In this document: positions 1-9,757 of the stretch, in pieces
Position numbering within the stretch: position 1 is the stretch's first letter
Layout: every line of letters begins with the position of its first letter
The notes under the pieces: model-generated
What the model was told of the DNA's origin: nothing
Database searches by the model: none
Seen by the model: the letters and a program-made list of their open reading frames with translations, nothing else
Source: Hymenobacter rubidus
GTDB taxonomy: Bacteria; Bacteroidota; Bacteroidia; Cytophagales; Hymenobacteraceae
Length of the DNA: 40,699 nucleotides
Direction of reading: 5' to 3'
Assembly (NCBI RefSeq): GCF_016734815.1
Contig: NZ_JAERQF010000043.1
Coordinates: 1-40,699, forward strand
Position numbers and translations under genes: made by a program

Positions 1-941
1 TCTTTGCCGAGGCCGACAACTACAAGGTGCTCAAAGCCGCCCAGATTCTGCGCGACGAGGGCATCTGCTGGCCCATTTTGCTGGGGCCGCCCGAAAAAAT
101 CGAAGCCATTGCCCGCGCCAACAGCCTGGACTTGGAAGGGTGCGAAATCATCAACATCCTGCGGGAAGACGCCACGCGCGAAGCGTACGCCCAGCGGCTC
201 TACGAAAAGCGCCAGCGCCGGGGCGTCACGCTCTACGAAGGGCGCCGGCTCATGCGCGAGCGCAACTACTACGCGGCCATGCTGGTGGACACCGGGGCGG
301 CCGACGCCTGCATCACGGGCCTGACGAAGGACTACGGCAAAAGCATCATCCCCTCGCTGCAGGTCATCGGCACGGAGGAAGGCGTGCGCCGGGTGGCCTC
401 GATGTACATCATCCAGCACAAGAAGGGCCCGTACTTCTTCGCCGACACCACGGTCAACATCAACCCCACGGCCGAGGAAATGGTCGAGATTATCGGCCTC
501 ACGGCGCGGGCCGTGCGCTTCTTCGACGCCGAGCCGCGCATGGCCGTCATCAGCTACTCCAACTTTGGCTCCAACGCCGGCGCGCTGCCGGAAAAGACGC
601 GCCGGGCCACCGAGCTGGCCAAGGCGCGCTTCCCGCACCTGCTGATTGACGGCGAAATGCAGGCCAACGTGGCCCTGAGCCCGCAGCTGCTGCAGGAAAA
701 CTACGGCTTCTCGCCCCTGGCCGAAAAAGGCGCCAACACGCTGATTTTCCCCAACGTGGAGTCGGGCAACATCGCCTACAAGGTGCTGCAGGAAATCGGC
801 GGGGCCGAGGTCATCGGGCCCGTGCTCCTGGGCCTGCGCAAGCCCGTGCACATCCTGCAGCTCGGCGCCTCGGTGCGCGACATCGTCAACATGGCCGCCA
901 TCGCCGTGGTGGATGCCCAAACCGGCAGCAAGGCGCTGTGA
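1..941 (+). CDS. maeB: NADP-dependent malic enzyme, C-terminal part (partial)
   Basis: The reading frame is open from the first complete codon (position 3) and continues upstream of the window, so only about 313 C-terminal residues are visible. The protein matches the phosphate-acetyltransferase-like domain that follows the catalytic domain in large (about 760 aa) bacterial malic enzymes: FAEADNYKVLKAAQIL at the left edge, then NYYAAMLVDTG, SYSNFGSNAG, DGEMQANVAL and GANTLIFPNVESGN. In this family the N-terminal domains turn malate into pyruvate, CO2 and NADPH in the cytoplasm, and the PTA-like domain is regulatory (acetyl-CoA sensing), not an active transacetylase. The catalytic half cannot be checked here. 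The stop is TGA at 939-941, followed by a 351-nt non-coding stretch that holds a nested palindrome and a candidate ruvA promoter. Phosphate acetyltransferase (pta) alone is the alternative; the sequence style favours MaeB. Confidence 0.88.
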   Translation, partial: FAEADNYKVLKAAQILRDEGICWPILLGPPEKIEAIARANSLDLEGCEIINILREDATREAYAQRLYEKRQRRGVTLYEGRRLMRERNYYAAMLVDTGAADACITGLTKDYGKSIIPSLQVIGTEEGVRRVASMYIIQHKKGPYFFADTTVNINPTAEEMVEIIGLTARAVRFFDAEPRMAVISYSNFGSNAGALPEKTRRATELAKARFPHLLIDGEMQANVALSPQLLQENYGFSPLAEKGANTLIFPNVESGNIAYKVLQEIGGAEVIGPVLLGLRKPVHILQLGASVRDIVNMAAIAVVDAQTGSKAL

Positions 942-968
942 GTAGGGGCAGGCGGAGGTAGATTAGAA

Positions 969-1135
969 CGTCCTGCTGAGCGCAGCCGAAGCATCTCTCC
1001 CACGCCGCTTGTCATGCTGACGAAGGAAGTATCTTCTCACGTTCTGCCGATGCGTTCTGGCGTGATAAGGTCCTTCGCTGTGCTCAGGATGACAAGTGGC
1101 GTGGGAGAGATGCTTCGGCTGCGCTCAGCAGGACG
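969..1135. repeat. Nested palindromic repeat: family B inside family A
   Basis: The outer arms 969-1006 and 1098-1135 are perfect reverse complements (38 bp), built on the core CTGAGCGCAGCCGAAGCATC (family A). Inside them, 1007-1097 forms a second, imperfect hairpin whose right arm has the family B core (CGAAGGACCTTATCACG in reverse complement) and whose left arm has diverged. The whole unit can fold into one long hairpin between maeB and ruvA. It covers most of the 942-1292 gap. No transposase is nearby; it resembles a non-autonomous palindromic repeat. Apparent small ORFs crossing it are artefacts of the repeat. Confidence 0.9.
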
Positions 1136-1222
1136 GGACTACGAATATGACGGGCTTTTGGCCATAATTCGGCCCCTTCACACCTTCCTCATTTTCTCCA
1201 AAAATTTTGGCCGAAAAGCCAG

Positions 1223-1230
1223 TAAATTTG
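1223..1230 (+). promoter_or_regulatory. Candidate -7 promoter box for ruvA
   Basis: TAAATTTG fits the Bacteroidota -7 consensus TAnnTTTG exactly and lies about 60 nt before the ruvA ATG. No convincing -33 TTTG is seen at the usual distance. Confidence 0.4.
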
Positions 1231-1292
1231 GGAGATAAAAGCGTGGCGTTGGTGTTGCGCAAATACACTCCTGGTTTCTCCTTTCCCAGCCT

Positions 1293-1898
1293 ATGATTGC
1301 CTACCTCGACGGTAAACTTGCTTACAAAGACGCCACCCTGGCCATTGTTGACATCCTGGGCATCGGCTACGAAGTCCGGATTTCGCTGGCCACCTACTCC
1401 AAGCTGCCCGCCGAGGGCGCGGCCACCAAAATCTATACCTACCAGCACATTAAGGAAGACGGGCAGACGCTCTACGGCTTCCTCGACCCCAGCGAGAAGG
1501 CGCTGTTTATGCTCCTGATTTCGGTGTCGGGCATTGGGCCGGGCACGGGCATTGTGATGGTGAGCAGCATGAGCGTGGGCGAAATCCGCGAAGCCATTGT
1601 GAACGAGAACGTGCGGGCCATCCAGAGCATCAAGGGCGTGGGCCCGAAAACGGCCCAGCGCGTGATTCTGGAGCTGAAAGACAAGCTGCGGAAGGATGAA
1701 TTATTGGCCAAAGCGGGCGTGGATACCGTGCCGCTGGCGCGGCAACACAATACGCGGCGCGCCGAAGCGTTGCAGGCCCTGGTGACCCTGGGCTTCGCGC
1801 GGGCCGCCGCCGAGAAGCAGTTGGACCAGATTCAGCACAAGCACGGTGGGGAGCTGAGCGTGGAGGAATTGATTAAATTTGCTTTGAAGTCGCATTGA
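1293..1898 (+). CDS. ruvA: Holliday junction branch migration complex subunit RuvA
   Basis: The 201-residue product has the normal RuvA length and order. An N-terminal OB-fold begins MIAYLDGKL; two helix-hairpin-helix motifs follow (GIGPGTG at residues 80-86 and GVGPKTAQ at 115-122); a C-terminal domain III of about 50 residues (ALQALVTLGFARAAAEKQL) contacts RuvB in characterised homologues. RuvA binds four-way junctions as a tetramer and loads the RuvB motor for branch migration during recombination repair. The ATG at 1293 gives the canonical RuvA N-terminus. It is followed 189 nt later by sprA; ruvA-sprA-gcvH linkage recurs in Bacteroidota although the functions are unrelated. RuvB and RuvC are not in the window. 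Confidence 0.97.
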   Translation: MIAYLDGKLAYKDATLAIVDILGIGYEVRISLATYSKLPAEGAATKIYTYQHIKEDGQTLYGFLDPSEKALFMLLISVSGIGPGTGIVMVSSMSVGEIREAIVNENVRAIQSIKGVGPKTAQRVILELKDKLRKDELLAKAGVDTVPLARQHNTRRAEALQALVTLGFARAAAEKQLDQIQHKHGGELSVEELIKFALKSH

Positions 1899-1913
1899 GC
1901 CGCGGCCGTGTTT

Positions 1914-2072
1914 AGCTGTGAGCCAATAGCTTTTAGCTACTAGCGGTCCGCTGGTGCGCCTCGTCGGAGGCGCTGTGGCCTTGCCTTACCCATTACGCTT
2001 CGCTTTTGATGAGCCGTCCGAGCCCCGACGATGTCTTATGGGCTAACAGCTATCCGCTACTAGCTATCCGCT
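1914..2072. repeat. Degenerate heptad repeat (AGCNNNN), inverted copies around a short hairpin
   Basis: Between ruvA and sprA, AGC recurs in exact 7-nt register five times at 1914-1948 (AGCTGTG, AGCCAAT, AGCTTTT, AGCTACT, AGCGGTC). At 2045-2072 the reverse-complement form occurs four times (AACAGCT, ATCCGCT, ACTAGCT, ATCCGCT). The two arrays are therefore inverted around about 96 nt that include a 7-bp stem with a GTCG loop (1956-1973). The same unit, AACAGCT, forms a near-perfect tandem array at 12011-12058. Confidence 0.75.
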
Positions 2073-2087
2073 AAACCTTTATCCTGC

Positions 2088-5000
2088 TTGAAATCCGGTC
2101 AGAAATTACTCCCCGCGTCGGTTGTTATGGTTGCGTCGTTGCTGGCGTGGTGGGCCCAAGCCACACCCACCGGCAGCGCACGCCTGACCAACGCGTGGCT
2201 GCGCGCCAGCCGTGCCCTGGCTGCCGATACCCCCCGGCCCGTTGGGGCGGTGGTGGACACCACGGGCCCGTACAAACCGAGCCGCCGGCCCCGCGTGCGG
2301 CCCCGCGACCGGCCCGGCAGCCCGTTCGGGTCGCACCGGCGCGAGTCGCCGCTGGTGCTGCCGCTGCCCAAAAGCGTGAAGCTGAACGTGGCGGTGGACG
2401 ACAGCCTGAAACAGTTTGACGTACAGGAAAAAGTAGGGGCCAACGTAGACTACCGCGACCCCAGCGTGCTTACGTACAAGCAGTACGAGGAGTTCCAGCG
2501 GCGCCAGGCCATCAGCGACTACTACCGGGAGAAGGCCAAGGGCGGCATTACGGGGCCGGCGGCGGCGGCGGGCACGCCCCAGGCCCAGCGCCTGATTCCT
2601 AAGATTTACCTCGGGCCCGTGGCGAACCGCATTTTCGGGGGCAGCTACGTCGACATCCGGCCGGCCGGCTCGGTTACGCTCAAGTTTGGGGCCCGGTTCA
2701 ACAAAAACGAAAACCCGGCCCTGACCCTGCGCCAGCAGAGCGTGGGCGACTTCTTGTTTGAGCAAAACATCAACGTCAACCTGACGGGCGCCATTGGCAC
2801 CAAGCTCAAGCTGGTGTTCAACTACGACACCAAGGCCGCGTTCGATTTCGACAACCAGATGAAGTTCGACTACGCCGGTGAGGAAACCGACATCATCCGG
2901 AAAGTGGATTTGGGCAACGTGAGTTTGCCGCTCACCAACTCGCTGGTGCAGGGCGGGCAAAACCTGTTTGGGGCCAAGGTGACGACGCAGTTTGGCCGCT
3001 TGGGCGTGACGGCCGTGGCCGCCACCGTGCGCGGCACCGCCGACGAAGTGCGCATCCAGAACGGCGCGCAGAGCCGTCAGTACGAAATCAAGGCCAGCCA
3101 GTACGAGAAGGACCGGCACTTTTTCTTGTCGCAGTTTTTCCGCGAGCGCTACGACCAGGCCCTGCGCAACCTGCCCACCATCCAGAGCGGCGTGTCCATC
3201 TCGCGCCTGGAGGTGTACGTGACCAACGACAACCGCACCACCGAAAACCTGCGCAACGTGGTGACGCTGACCGACTTGGCCGAGCCGCTGCGCTTGTACC
3301 AGGGCAAGTTTCAGACCAACCAGGCCGCCACTGCTCAGACGCCGGCCAACAACACGGCCAACTCCGAGTTTGGCATTCTGACGGGGGGCGGCACCAGCGC
3401 CCGCGACGCAACCACCGTCGATGACTTTTTGCAAAATGGGCAGGGCCTGGCCAAGAACGTGGACTTTGAGCGCGTGCGGGCCCGCAAGCTCGACCCCCGC
3501 GAATACACTTTCAACGCCCAGCTGGGCTACCTGAGCCTGAACACCGCCCTGCTACCCGACCAGGTGCTGGGCGTGAGCTACACCTACCTCTACAACGGTA
3601 AAACCTACAAAGTGGGCGAAACCTCGGACGACTACGCCAGCGTGGGCGCCGACCAGGTGGTGTTCCTGAAAATGCTGCGCGCCAGCAACCCCGGCGTGGG
3701 CGTGGCCGACCCCGGCAAGAACCCGCGCAACCCCAACCTGCGCACCCGCAACACGCCGACCTGGGATTTGATGATGAAAAACATCTATCCCCTGAACGCC
3801 TCGCAACTGAGCCGCGACAACTTCCAGCTGCAAATCATCTACAAGGACGACGCGACGGGCGTCGACCTGATTTCACTAAAGGAAGGCAGCAAAATTGCGA
3901 ACCGGCCGCTCATTGAGGTGCTTAACCTCGACCACGTGAACTCGAACAACGACCGGAACCCGGACGGCAACTTCGACTACTTCCCCGGCGTGACCATTGA
4001 CCCGGAGCTGGGCAAGATTATTTTCCCGAACCTCCAGCCCTTCGGTTCCTTTCTGCGCACGCAGTTCGATACCGTGGCTGTAGATGAGCGTCCGCTAATC
4101 GCCAAGTACGTATACTCGGAACTGTACAACCAGACCCAGAGCGACGCGCAGCAGCGGCAGGAAAAGGACAAGTTTTTCCTGCGCGGGCGCTTTCAGGGCG
4201 GGGCGGGCTCCGACGAAATCAACCTGCCGGGCATCGGCATTGCGCAGGGCTCGGTGCGGGTGATGTCGGGCTCGACGCTGCTCACCGAGGGCACCGACTA
4301 CCAGGTGTTTTACGACCAGGCCAAGGTGAAAATCCTGAACCCGGCCTACCTCAACTCGGCCAACGAGCTGAAGGTGACCTTTGAAAAAAATGCGCTGGTG
4401 CAGGTGCAGCCGCGCAAGCTGGTGGGCGCCCGCCTCGACTACCGCCTGAACAAGGACGTGACCTTTGGCGGCACGGCCCTGCACCTGCTCGAAAACCAGG
4501 CGCCTGGCATCAACCGCGTCAATATTGGCGACGAGCCCGGCAACAACACCCTCATTGGTCTCGACGGCAGCATTCGGAAAGACAGCCGGGTGCTCACCAA
4601 GTACCTCGACATGCTGCCCTTCGTGTCGACCAAAGAAGTGTCGACCATTGCCTTCAGCGGGGAGTTTGCCAAGCTGCTGCCGGGCCGCTCGCAGCTCGGC
4701 AACGGCGAAAACGGCGTGTCGTACATCGACGATTTCGAGAATGCCCGCACGCCCTACACGCTGGGCGGGCTGGCCAGCATTCCGGCCTGGCGGCTGGCTT
4801 CTACGCCCACGCCCGTTTTGGGCAGCACGGCCGTGGGCCTGCCCTACAACTACCAGCGGGCCAAGCTGGCTTGGTACACCATCGACCAGAGCTACTACAC
4901 CGGCGGCCCCAGCGTGCCCGGCAACATCGGCGCCACCGACCTCACCAACCACTACATCCGAGGCGTGCGGCGCGATGAGGTGTTCCCGAACAAGGACTTG

Positions 5001-8000
5001 GGCGCGACCGGCAACGGCTACGAGTACACGTTTGACCTGGCGTATTATCCCAAGGAGCGCGGCCCCTACAACTTCAACCCCAACGTGAATGCCGGGGGCA
5101 AAACCTTCGCCCTGGGCGAAAACCCCCAGGACAAGTTTGGCGGCGTGAGCCGGGCCATCACCTTCGACACGGATTTCGACAACGCCAACATCGAATACCT
5201 GGAGTTCTGGCTGATGGACCCCTTCCTGAGCACCACCAACCCCAATGCCGACCCTAAGCGGGTGAACATTGCGGACCAGGACGGCAACGACCAGCCCAAC
5301 ACGCACGGCGGCGACCTGATAATTAACCTGGGCAACGTGAGCGAGGACGTGCTGAAGGACGGCGACCAGCACGAATTCGAAAACGGCCTGCCCACCACCA
5401 CCGACCCCCAGGACATTGCCGACAACAGCAAGCAGTCGCCCTGGGGCCGGGTGACGCGCCAACAGTTTCTGACCGATGCCTTTAATGCGGCGCCGGGCGC
5501 CCGGGCCCTGCAGGACGTGGGCCTGGACGGCGTAAACGACGCCACGGAGCAGGCCTTTTTTGGCGCTTATCCGCCGGCGCTGGGCACGGTGAGCCCCTTG
5601 TATGGCGGCCTGCCCGACCCTTCGGCCGACGACTTCCGCCACCACCTCGACCCCAGCTACGACCAAACCAACACCAAGCTGCTGGGCCGCTACAAGAACT
5701 ACAACGGCTACGAGGGCAACTCGGCCGAGAACAGCCAGCTCGTGTCGACGGCCTTTCCCGACAAGGAGGATTTGAACCGCGACAACGTGGTGCAGGACGT
5801 GGAGCGCTACTACGAGTACAAGATGCACCTCGCGCCGAACGGCTTGGATGTGGGCTCGCCGGATGCGCGCTACATCATCGACAAGGTGACCAACACCGTG
5901 AACGGCGACCAGGTGACGTGGTACCAATTTCGCATTCCGATTCGGGAATACACCGGCATTCAGGGCAACTCGGGCGAGTTCGGCTTCAAATCCATCCGCT
6001 TCCTGCGCATGTACATGACCGGCTGGCAGGAGCCGGTGGTGCTGCGCATGGTGCAGCCCCAGTTTGTGGCCAACCAGTGGCGCCGCTTCAACAACAAAAT
6101 CGTAGACAATGCCCCGGGGGCCCAGGCGCCGCTAAACCAAATCACCGATGTCGACGCCTTCAACATCTCGACGGTGAGCATCGAGGAAAACGGCCTGGCG
6201 GTGGCCGCCGGCGCGGGCAAGAAGATTCCCTATCTGTCGCCGCCCGGCATTCTGCGCGACAAGGAGTACGGCAGCAGCAGCACCTCGCGCCTGCAAAACG
6301 AGCAAAGCCTGCGCCTGACCGTGACCAACCTGCGCAATGGCTACGCCAAGGCTGCCTACAAGAACATTACCATCAACATGCTGCGCTACAAGCGCCTGCG
6401 GGTGTTCTTGCACGGCGACACCGAAGACCCCAACACGCTCAGCGACGAAACCCGCGCCTTTCTGCGCATTGGCACCGACTATACCCAGAACTACTACGAG
6501 TACTCGCTGCCCCTAAAGCTGACCAACGTTAGCGACGTGACGGGCTCGGACGACAACAAGGCCAACGCGGTGTGGCCCGAAGCCAACCGCCTCGACGTGG
6601 CGTTTCAGGATTTCATCGACGCCAAAGCCAAGCGCAACCAGACCCAGGGCTACAAATTGCAGGACCCGTTTACGGTGGTGCTGGCGAATGGTGCCTCCAT
6701 CACGGTGGTGGGCAACCCCGACTTTTCGGCGGTGCAGGGCGTGATGATTGGCGTGCTGAACCCGGTGGGCGACGGCTCCGATACGTCCTCGAAAAGTGTA
6801 AACCTGTGGGCCGATGAGTTCCGGGTGTTTGACTTTGAGCAGCAGGCGGGCTACGCCGCGCGGGCCAGCCTCAACATGAAGCTGGCCGACGTGGCCAACG
6901 TGACGGCCACCGGCAGCTTCACCAGCGTGGGCTTTGGGGGCTTGCAGGACAAGGTGCAGCAGCGCTCGACGGACGACGTGTTCCGGGGCGATTTGAACAC
7001 CACCATCGCGGCCGAAAAATTCCTGCCGCCCCAGCTCAACCTGCGCCTGCCGGTGCTGCTCCAGATTGGCAAGGAAAGCCGCACGCCCCTCTACGACCCC
7101 CTCGACCCCGACACCAAGCTGGAGCAGAGCCTCCAGAAGTTCAAGAAGTCGGACAACACGGTAGACTCCGAAGCGCAGGCCGCCTACCGCAAGCTGGTGG
7201 TGGACCAAACCACTAGCCGCAGCGTCTCGGCCCTGAACGTGCGCAAGGAGCGGGCCCCCGCCAAGCCCGGTGCCCCCTTGGTGAAGCCCAAGCCCTGGGA
7301 CATCGAGAACGTGGCCCTGAGCTATACCATCACCGACCGCCTGCACACCGACATCCGCACCGACCGCGACTACACCAAGTCCTACACGGCCGCCATTGCC
7401 TACGTGTACCAGACCACGCCCAAAAACTACCAGCCGCTGGCCAACTTCAAGGTGCTGGACAACCCGTACCTGCGCATTTTCAAGGAAGTCAACTTCACGC
7501 CCCTGCCCTCGCGCTTCTCGTTCCGGACGGATATTGACCGGCGCTACAACGAGCGGTTCCTGCAGCGGGTGCTGGAGGCCGGCACCCTGCCCACCACCGA
7601 CGGCATTGCGCCGGTTATTCAGAAGTCGTTCTACATCAGCCGCATCTACGACCTGAAGTGGGACCTGACCAAGAGCCTGATTTTCGATTACACCGCCAAC
7701 AACCGCGGCGTGGTGGACGAAGGCCGGGGCCGCACCATTGGGGTGAGCGACGACGCCATCCGCAACCGCAGCCTGCTGCAGGAAAACCTGTTGCGCGGCG
7801 GCCGCACCGTCAACTTCAACCAAACGGCCTCGCTCACCTACCGGCTGCCGCTCGACAAGTTCCCGCTCACCGACTGGCTGAGCGCCGAAACCCGCTACTC
7901 GGCCAACTACACCTGGCAGGCTTCGTCGGCCTCGCTGCGCAAGCCGGTGTACCCCGTGCCCACCGGCGACGAAGCCAAGGACACGCTCACCACCAGCCTG

Positions 8001-9683
8001 TACCTGGGCAACACCATTCAGAACAACGCCGAAATGAGCGCCAACGGCAAAATTGACCTGGTGAAGCTCTACAACAAGGTGAAGTTCCTGAACATCATCA
8101 ACAACGCGCCGCCGCCCACGGCCCGGCCCCGCTCGGCCGTGCGCGGCCCCCTGCGCCCCGGCGAGCCCGCCGCGCCGCCGGCCCAGCCCGCCGACACCAC
8201 CCGCGAAAAGAACCGCTTTGTGAAAGCCGTGCTGCGCTCGCTGATGACGGCCCGCTCCATCAACTTCACCTACGTGCGCTCCAACGGCACGCTGCTGCCC
8301 GGCTACATGCCCAAAACCCAGGCGTTCGGCTTCGACCACGGATTCACGGCGCCGGGTCTGCCCTTCATCATTGGTAAGCAGTACCCGCTCACGGACCTGT
8401 ATAGCCTGGCGGCCGTGCAGAACGACTGGTACACCCACGACAGCGAATACCTGAACACGCCGCTCAGCTCGCTGCTCACCCAAACCATCACGCTGCGCAC
8501 GGCCCTGGAGCCGTTCCGGGGGTTCAACATCCAGGTAGATGCCCGCCACCAACTGGCCCGCAACCGCGAAATCTACTACCGTACGCTGCTCGATACGGTA
8601 ACCCTAAAGCCCGTGGTGAACCCCCTGACCGGGCGCAACGCACAGGCCGACCACCCCTTGCTGGGCACGGGCTCGTTCAGCATGTCCACCATCACCATTC
8701 AAACCCTGTTCGGCGACTTGGGGGCCAACGGCGAGACGTCCAAAGCCTTCCAGCAGTTTGTGCAGAACCGCGCCATTGTGCGGCAGCGCCTCACGGATGC
8801 CAACCACAATAACACGGGTCTGTATGGGTACAATTCGCAGGAAGTGCTCATTCAGAGCTTCCTCGATGCCTACCACGGTAAGTCGTCGGACGGCTATGAG
8901 GCCAAAGCCTTCAACCCCTTTGCCGGGCTGCCGCTGCCCAACTGGCGCGTCGACTACAACGGTTTTGCCGACCTGCCTTTCGTGAAGAAATACTTCTCGT
9001 CGTTCACGCTCAACCACGCCTACTCTTCCACTTACAGCCTGGCCAGCTACACCACCTCGACGCTCTACAATCCCGATATTTTTAACCCCGATACCGACTT
9101 CCCCAGCCGCGTCAATACCTCGGGCCAGTACCTGCCCTACTACGTGGTGGGCCAGGTGAGCATTGCCGAGCGGTTGTCGCCGCTCATTGGCATCAACTTC
9201 CAGACGGTGAGCCGCGCCACCGGCCGCCTCGAATACCGCACCGACCGCGCCATTGCCCTGAACACCACCAATGCCCAGGTCACGGAAATTCACACCGAGG
9301 AAATCGTGGTCGGTTTTGGCTATTCCACCAACAGCCTCAAGCTGCCCTTCCGCATCGGCGGCGAGCAGCGCGTGCTGAAAAACAACCTCACTGCCCGCCT
9401 CGACCTGAGCATCCGCGACAACATCACGGTGCAGCGCAGCATCCTCGATAGCACCGACCCCACCAGCCCCACGGCGCTCGGCGACATTGGCCGCGCCCAG
9501 GGCACGGTCACCAACGGCTCGAAAACCTTCCAGCTGCGCCCCACCATCGATTACCTGCTCAACACCCGCCTCAACCTGCAGCTCTACTACAGCCAAACCA
9601 TCACCACGCCGCGCATCAGCAACGCCTTCCGCAACTCGGCTACCGAAGGCGGCGTGCAGCTGCGCTACAGCCTGACGCAGTAA
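2088..9683 (+). CDS. sprA: T9SS outer-membrane translocon protein SprA (Sov)
   Basis: At 2531 aa this is the size expected of SprA, the giant outer-membrane beta-barrel through which T9SS substrates cross; known partners are PorV and a plug protein. The protein starts with a signal peptide (basic KSGQK, hydrophobic core, probable cleavage after WWAQA) if the TTG at 2088 is used. The next in-frame ATG (2127) would remove the basic part, so TTG is preferred. Family-typical stretches include FGGSYVDIRPAGSVTLKFGA and FDFDNQMKFDYAGEETDIIR in the N-terminal third, and many aromatic-rich alternating strands to the C-terminal strand LRYSLTQ. A proline/alanine-rich insert (GPLRPGEPAAPPAQPADTT) lies at about residues 2020-2040. 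Its T9SS role fits the two CHU-type cargo proteins at 28033-35836. No frameshift is seen over 7.6 kb. In gliding relatives SprA is also needed for motility; that is not shown here. Confidence 0.96.
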   Translation: MKSGQKLLPASVVMVASLLAWWAQATPTGSARLTNAWLRASRALAADTPRPVGAVVDTTGPYKPSRRPRVRPRDRPGSPFGSHRRESPLVLPLPKSVKLNVAVDDSLKQFDVQEKVGANVDYRDPSVLTYKQYEEFQRRQAISDYYREKAKGGITGPAAAAGTPQAQRLIPKIYLGPVANRIFGGSYVDIRPAGSVTLKFGARFNKNENPALTLRQQSVGDFLFEQNINVNLTGAIGTKLKLVFNYDTKAAFDFDNQMKFDYAGEETDIIRKVDLGNVSLPLTNSLVQGGQNLFGAKVTTQFGRLGVTAVAATVRGTADEVRIQNGAQSRQYEIKASQYEKDRHFFLSQFFRERYDQALRNLPTIQSGVSISRLEVYVTNDNRTTENLRNVVTLTDLAEPLRLYQGKFQTNQAATAQTPANNTANSEFGILTGGGTSARDATTVDDFLQNGQGLAKNVDFERVRARKLDPREYTFNAQLGYLSLNTALLPDQVLGVSYTYLYNGKTYKVGETSDDYASVGADQVVFLKMLRASNPGVGVADPGKNPRNPNLRTRNTPTWDLMMKNIYPLNASQLSRDNFQLQIIYKDDATGVDLISLKEGSKIANRPLIEVLNLDHVNSNNDRNPDGNFDYFPGVTIDPELGKIIFPNLQPFGSFLRTQFDTVAVDERPLIAKYVYSELYNQTQSDAQQRQEKDKFFLRGRFQGGAGSDEINLPGIGIAQGSVRVMSGSTLLTEGTDYQVFYDQAKVKILNPAYLNSANELKVTFEKNALVQVQPRKLVGARLDYRLNKDVTFGGTALHLLENQAPGINRVNIGDEPGNNTLIGLDGSIRKDSRVLTKYLDMLPFVSTKEVSTIAFSGEFAKLLPGRSQLGNGENGVSYIDDFENARTPYTLGGLASIPAWRLASTPTPVLGSTAVGLPYNYQRAKLAWYTIDQSYYTGGPSVPGNIGATDLTNHYIRGVRRDEVFPNKDLGATGNGYEYTFDLAYYPKERGPYNFNPNVNAGGKTFALGENPQDKFGGVSRAITFDTDFDNANIEYLEFWLMDPFLSTTNPNADPKRVNIADQDGNDQPNTHGGDLIINLGNVSEDVLKDGDQHEFENGLPTTTDPQDIADNSKQSPWGRVTRQQFLTDAFNAAPGARALQDVGLDGVNDATEQAFFGAYPPALGTVSPLYGGLPDPSADDFRHHLDPSYDQTNTKLLGRYKNYNGYEGNSAENSQLVSTAFPDKEDLNRDNVVQDVERYYEYKMHLAPNGLDVGSPDARYIIDKVTNTVNGDQVTWYQFRIPIREYTGIQGNSGEFGFKSIRFLRMYMTGWQEPVVLRMVQPQFVANQWRRFNNKIVDNAPGAQAPLNQITDVDAFNISTVSIEENGLAVAAGAGKKIPYLSPPGILRDKEYGSSSTSRLQNEQSLRLTVTNLRNGYAKAAYKNITINMLRYKRLRVFLHGDTEDPNTLSDETRAFLRIGTDYTQNYYEYSLPLKLTNVSDVTGSDDNKANAVWPEANRLDVAFQDFIDAKAKRNQTQGYKLQDPFTVVLANGASITVVGNPDFSAVQGVMIGVLNPVGDGSDTSSKSVNLWADEFRVFDFEQQAGYAARASLNMKLADVANVTATGSFTSVGFGGLQDKVQQRSTDDVFRGDLNTTIAAEKFLPPQLNLRLPVLLQIGKESRTPLYDPLDPDTKLEQSLQKFKKSDNTVDSEAQAAYRKLVVDQTTSRSVSALNVRKERAPAKPGAPLVKPKPWDIENVALSYTITDRLHTDIRTDRDYTKSYTAAIAYVYQTTPKNYQPLANFKVLDNPYLRIFKEVNFTPLPSRFSFRTDIDRRYNERFLQRVLEAGTLPTTDGIAPVIQKSFYISRIYDLKWDLTKSLIFDYTANNRGVVDEGRGRTIGVSDDAIRNRSLLQENLLRGGRTVNFNQTASLTYRLPLDKFPLTDWLSAETRYSANYTWQASSASLRKPVYPVPTGDEAKDTLTTSLYLGNTIQNNAEMSANGKIDLVKLYNKVKFLNIINNAPPPTARPRSAVRGPLRPGEPAAPPAQPADTTREKNRFVKAVLRSLMTARSINFTYVRSNGTLLPGYMPKTQAFGFDHGFTAPGLPFIIGKQYPLTDLYSLAAVQNDWYTHDSEYLNTPLSSLLTQTITLRTALEPFRGFNIQVDARHQLARNREIYYRTLLDTVTLKPVVNPLTGRNAQADHPLLGTGSFSMSTITIQTLFGDLGANGETSKAFQQFVQNRAIVRQRLTDANHNNTGLYGYNSQEVLIQSFLDAYHGKSSDGYEAKAFNPFAGLPLPNWRVDYNGFADLPFVKKYFSSFTLNHAYSSTYSLASYTTSTLYNPDIFNPDTDFPSRVNTSGQYLPYYVVGQVSIAERLSPLIGINFQTVSRATGRLEYRTDRAIALNTTNAQVTEIHTEEIVVGFGYSTNSLKLPFRIGGEQRVLKNNLTARLDLSIRDNITVQRSILDSTDPTSPTALGDIGRAQGTVTNGSKTFQLRPTIDYLLNTRLNLQLYYSQTITTPRISNAFRNSATEGGVQLRYSLTQ

Positions 9684-9710
9684 CGGGATAGGTTGGTGAG
9701 GCGTAATGCT

Positions 9711-9718
9711 TACTTTTG
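9711..9718 (+). promoter_or_regulatory. Candidate -7 promoter box for gcvH
   Basis: TACTTTTG matches TAnnTTTG exactly, 39 nt before the gcvH ATG and 27 nt after the sprA stop, suggesting gcvH can be transcribed independently of sprA. No clear -33 element was found. Confidence 0.4.
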
Positions 9719-9757
9719 GCCGACCAACCCACAACTTCACCACTCACCCAAACACCT

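Noticed and set aside
1014..1238. Small ORFs over the 969-1135 palindrome
   Set aside because: Their protein sequences are translations of repeat arms (the same peptide appears on both strands).
6513..8552. Long antisense ORFs, e.g. 6513-8552, 4095-5927, 19668-21413 and 37538-39814 (-) and 34289-35830 (+)
   Set aside because: They lie opposite well-supported genes, are rich in H/R/A/G/V as expected from the antisense of high-GC codons, and show no domain motifs or plausible starts.
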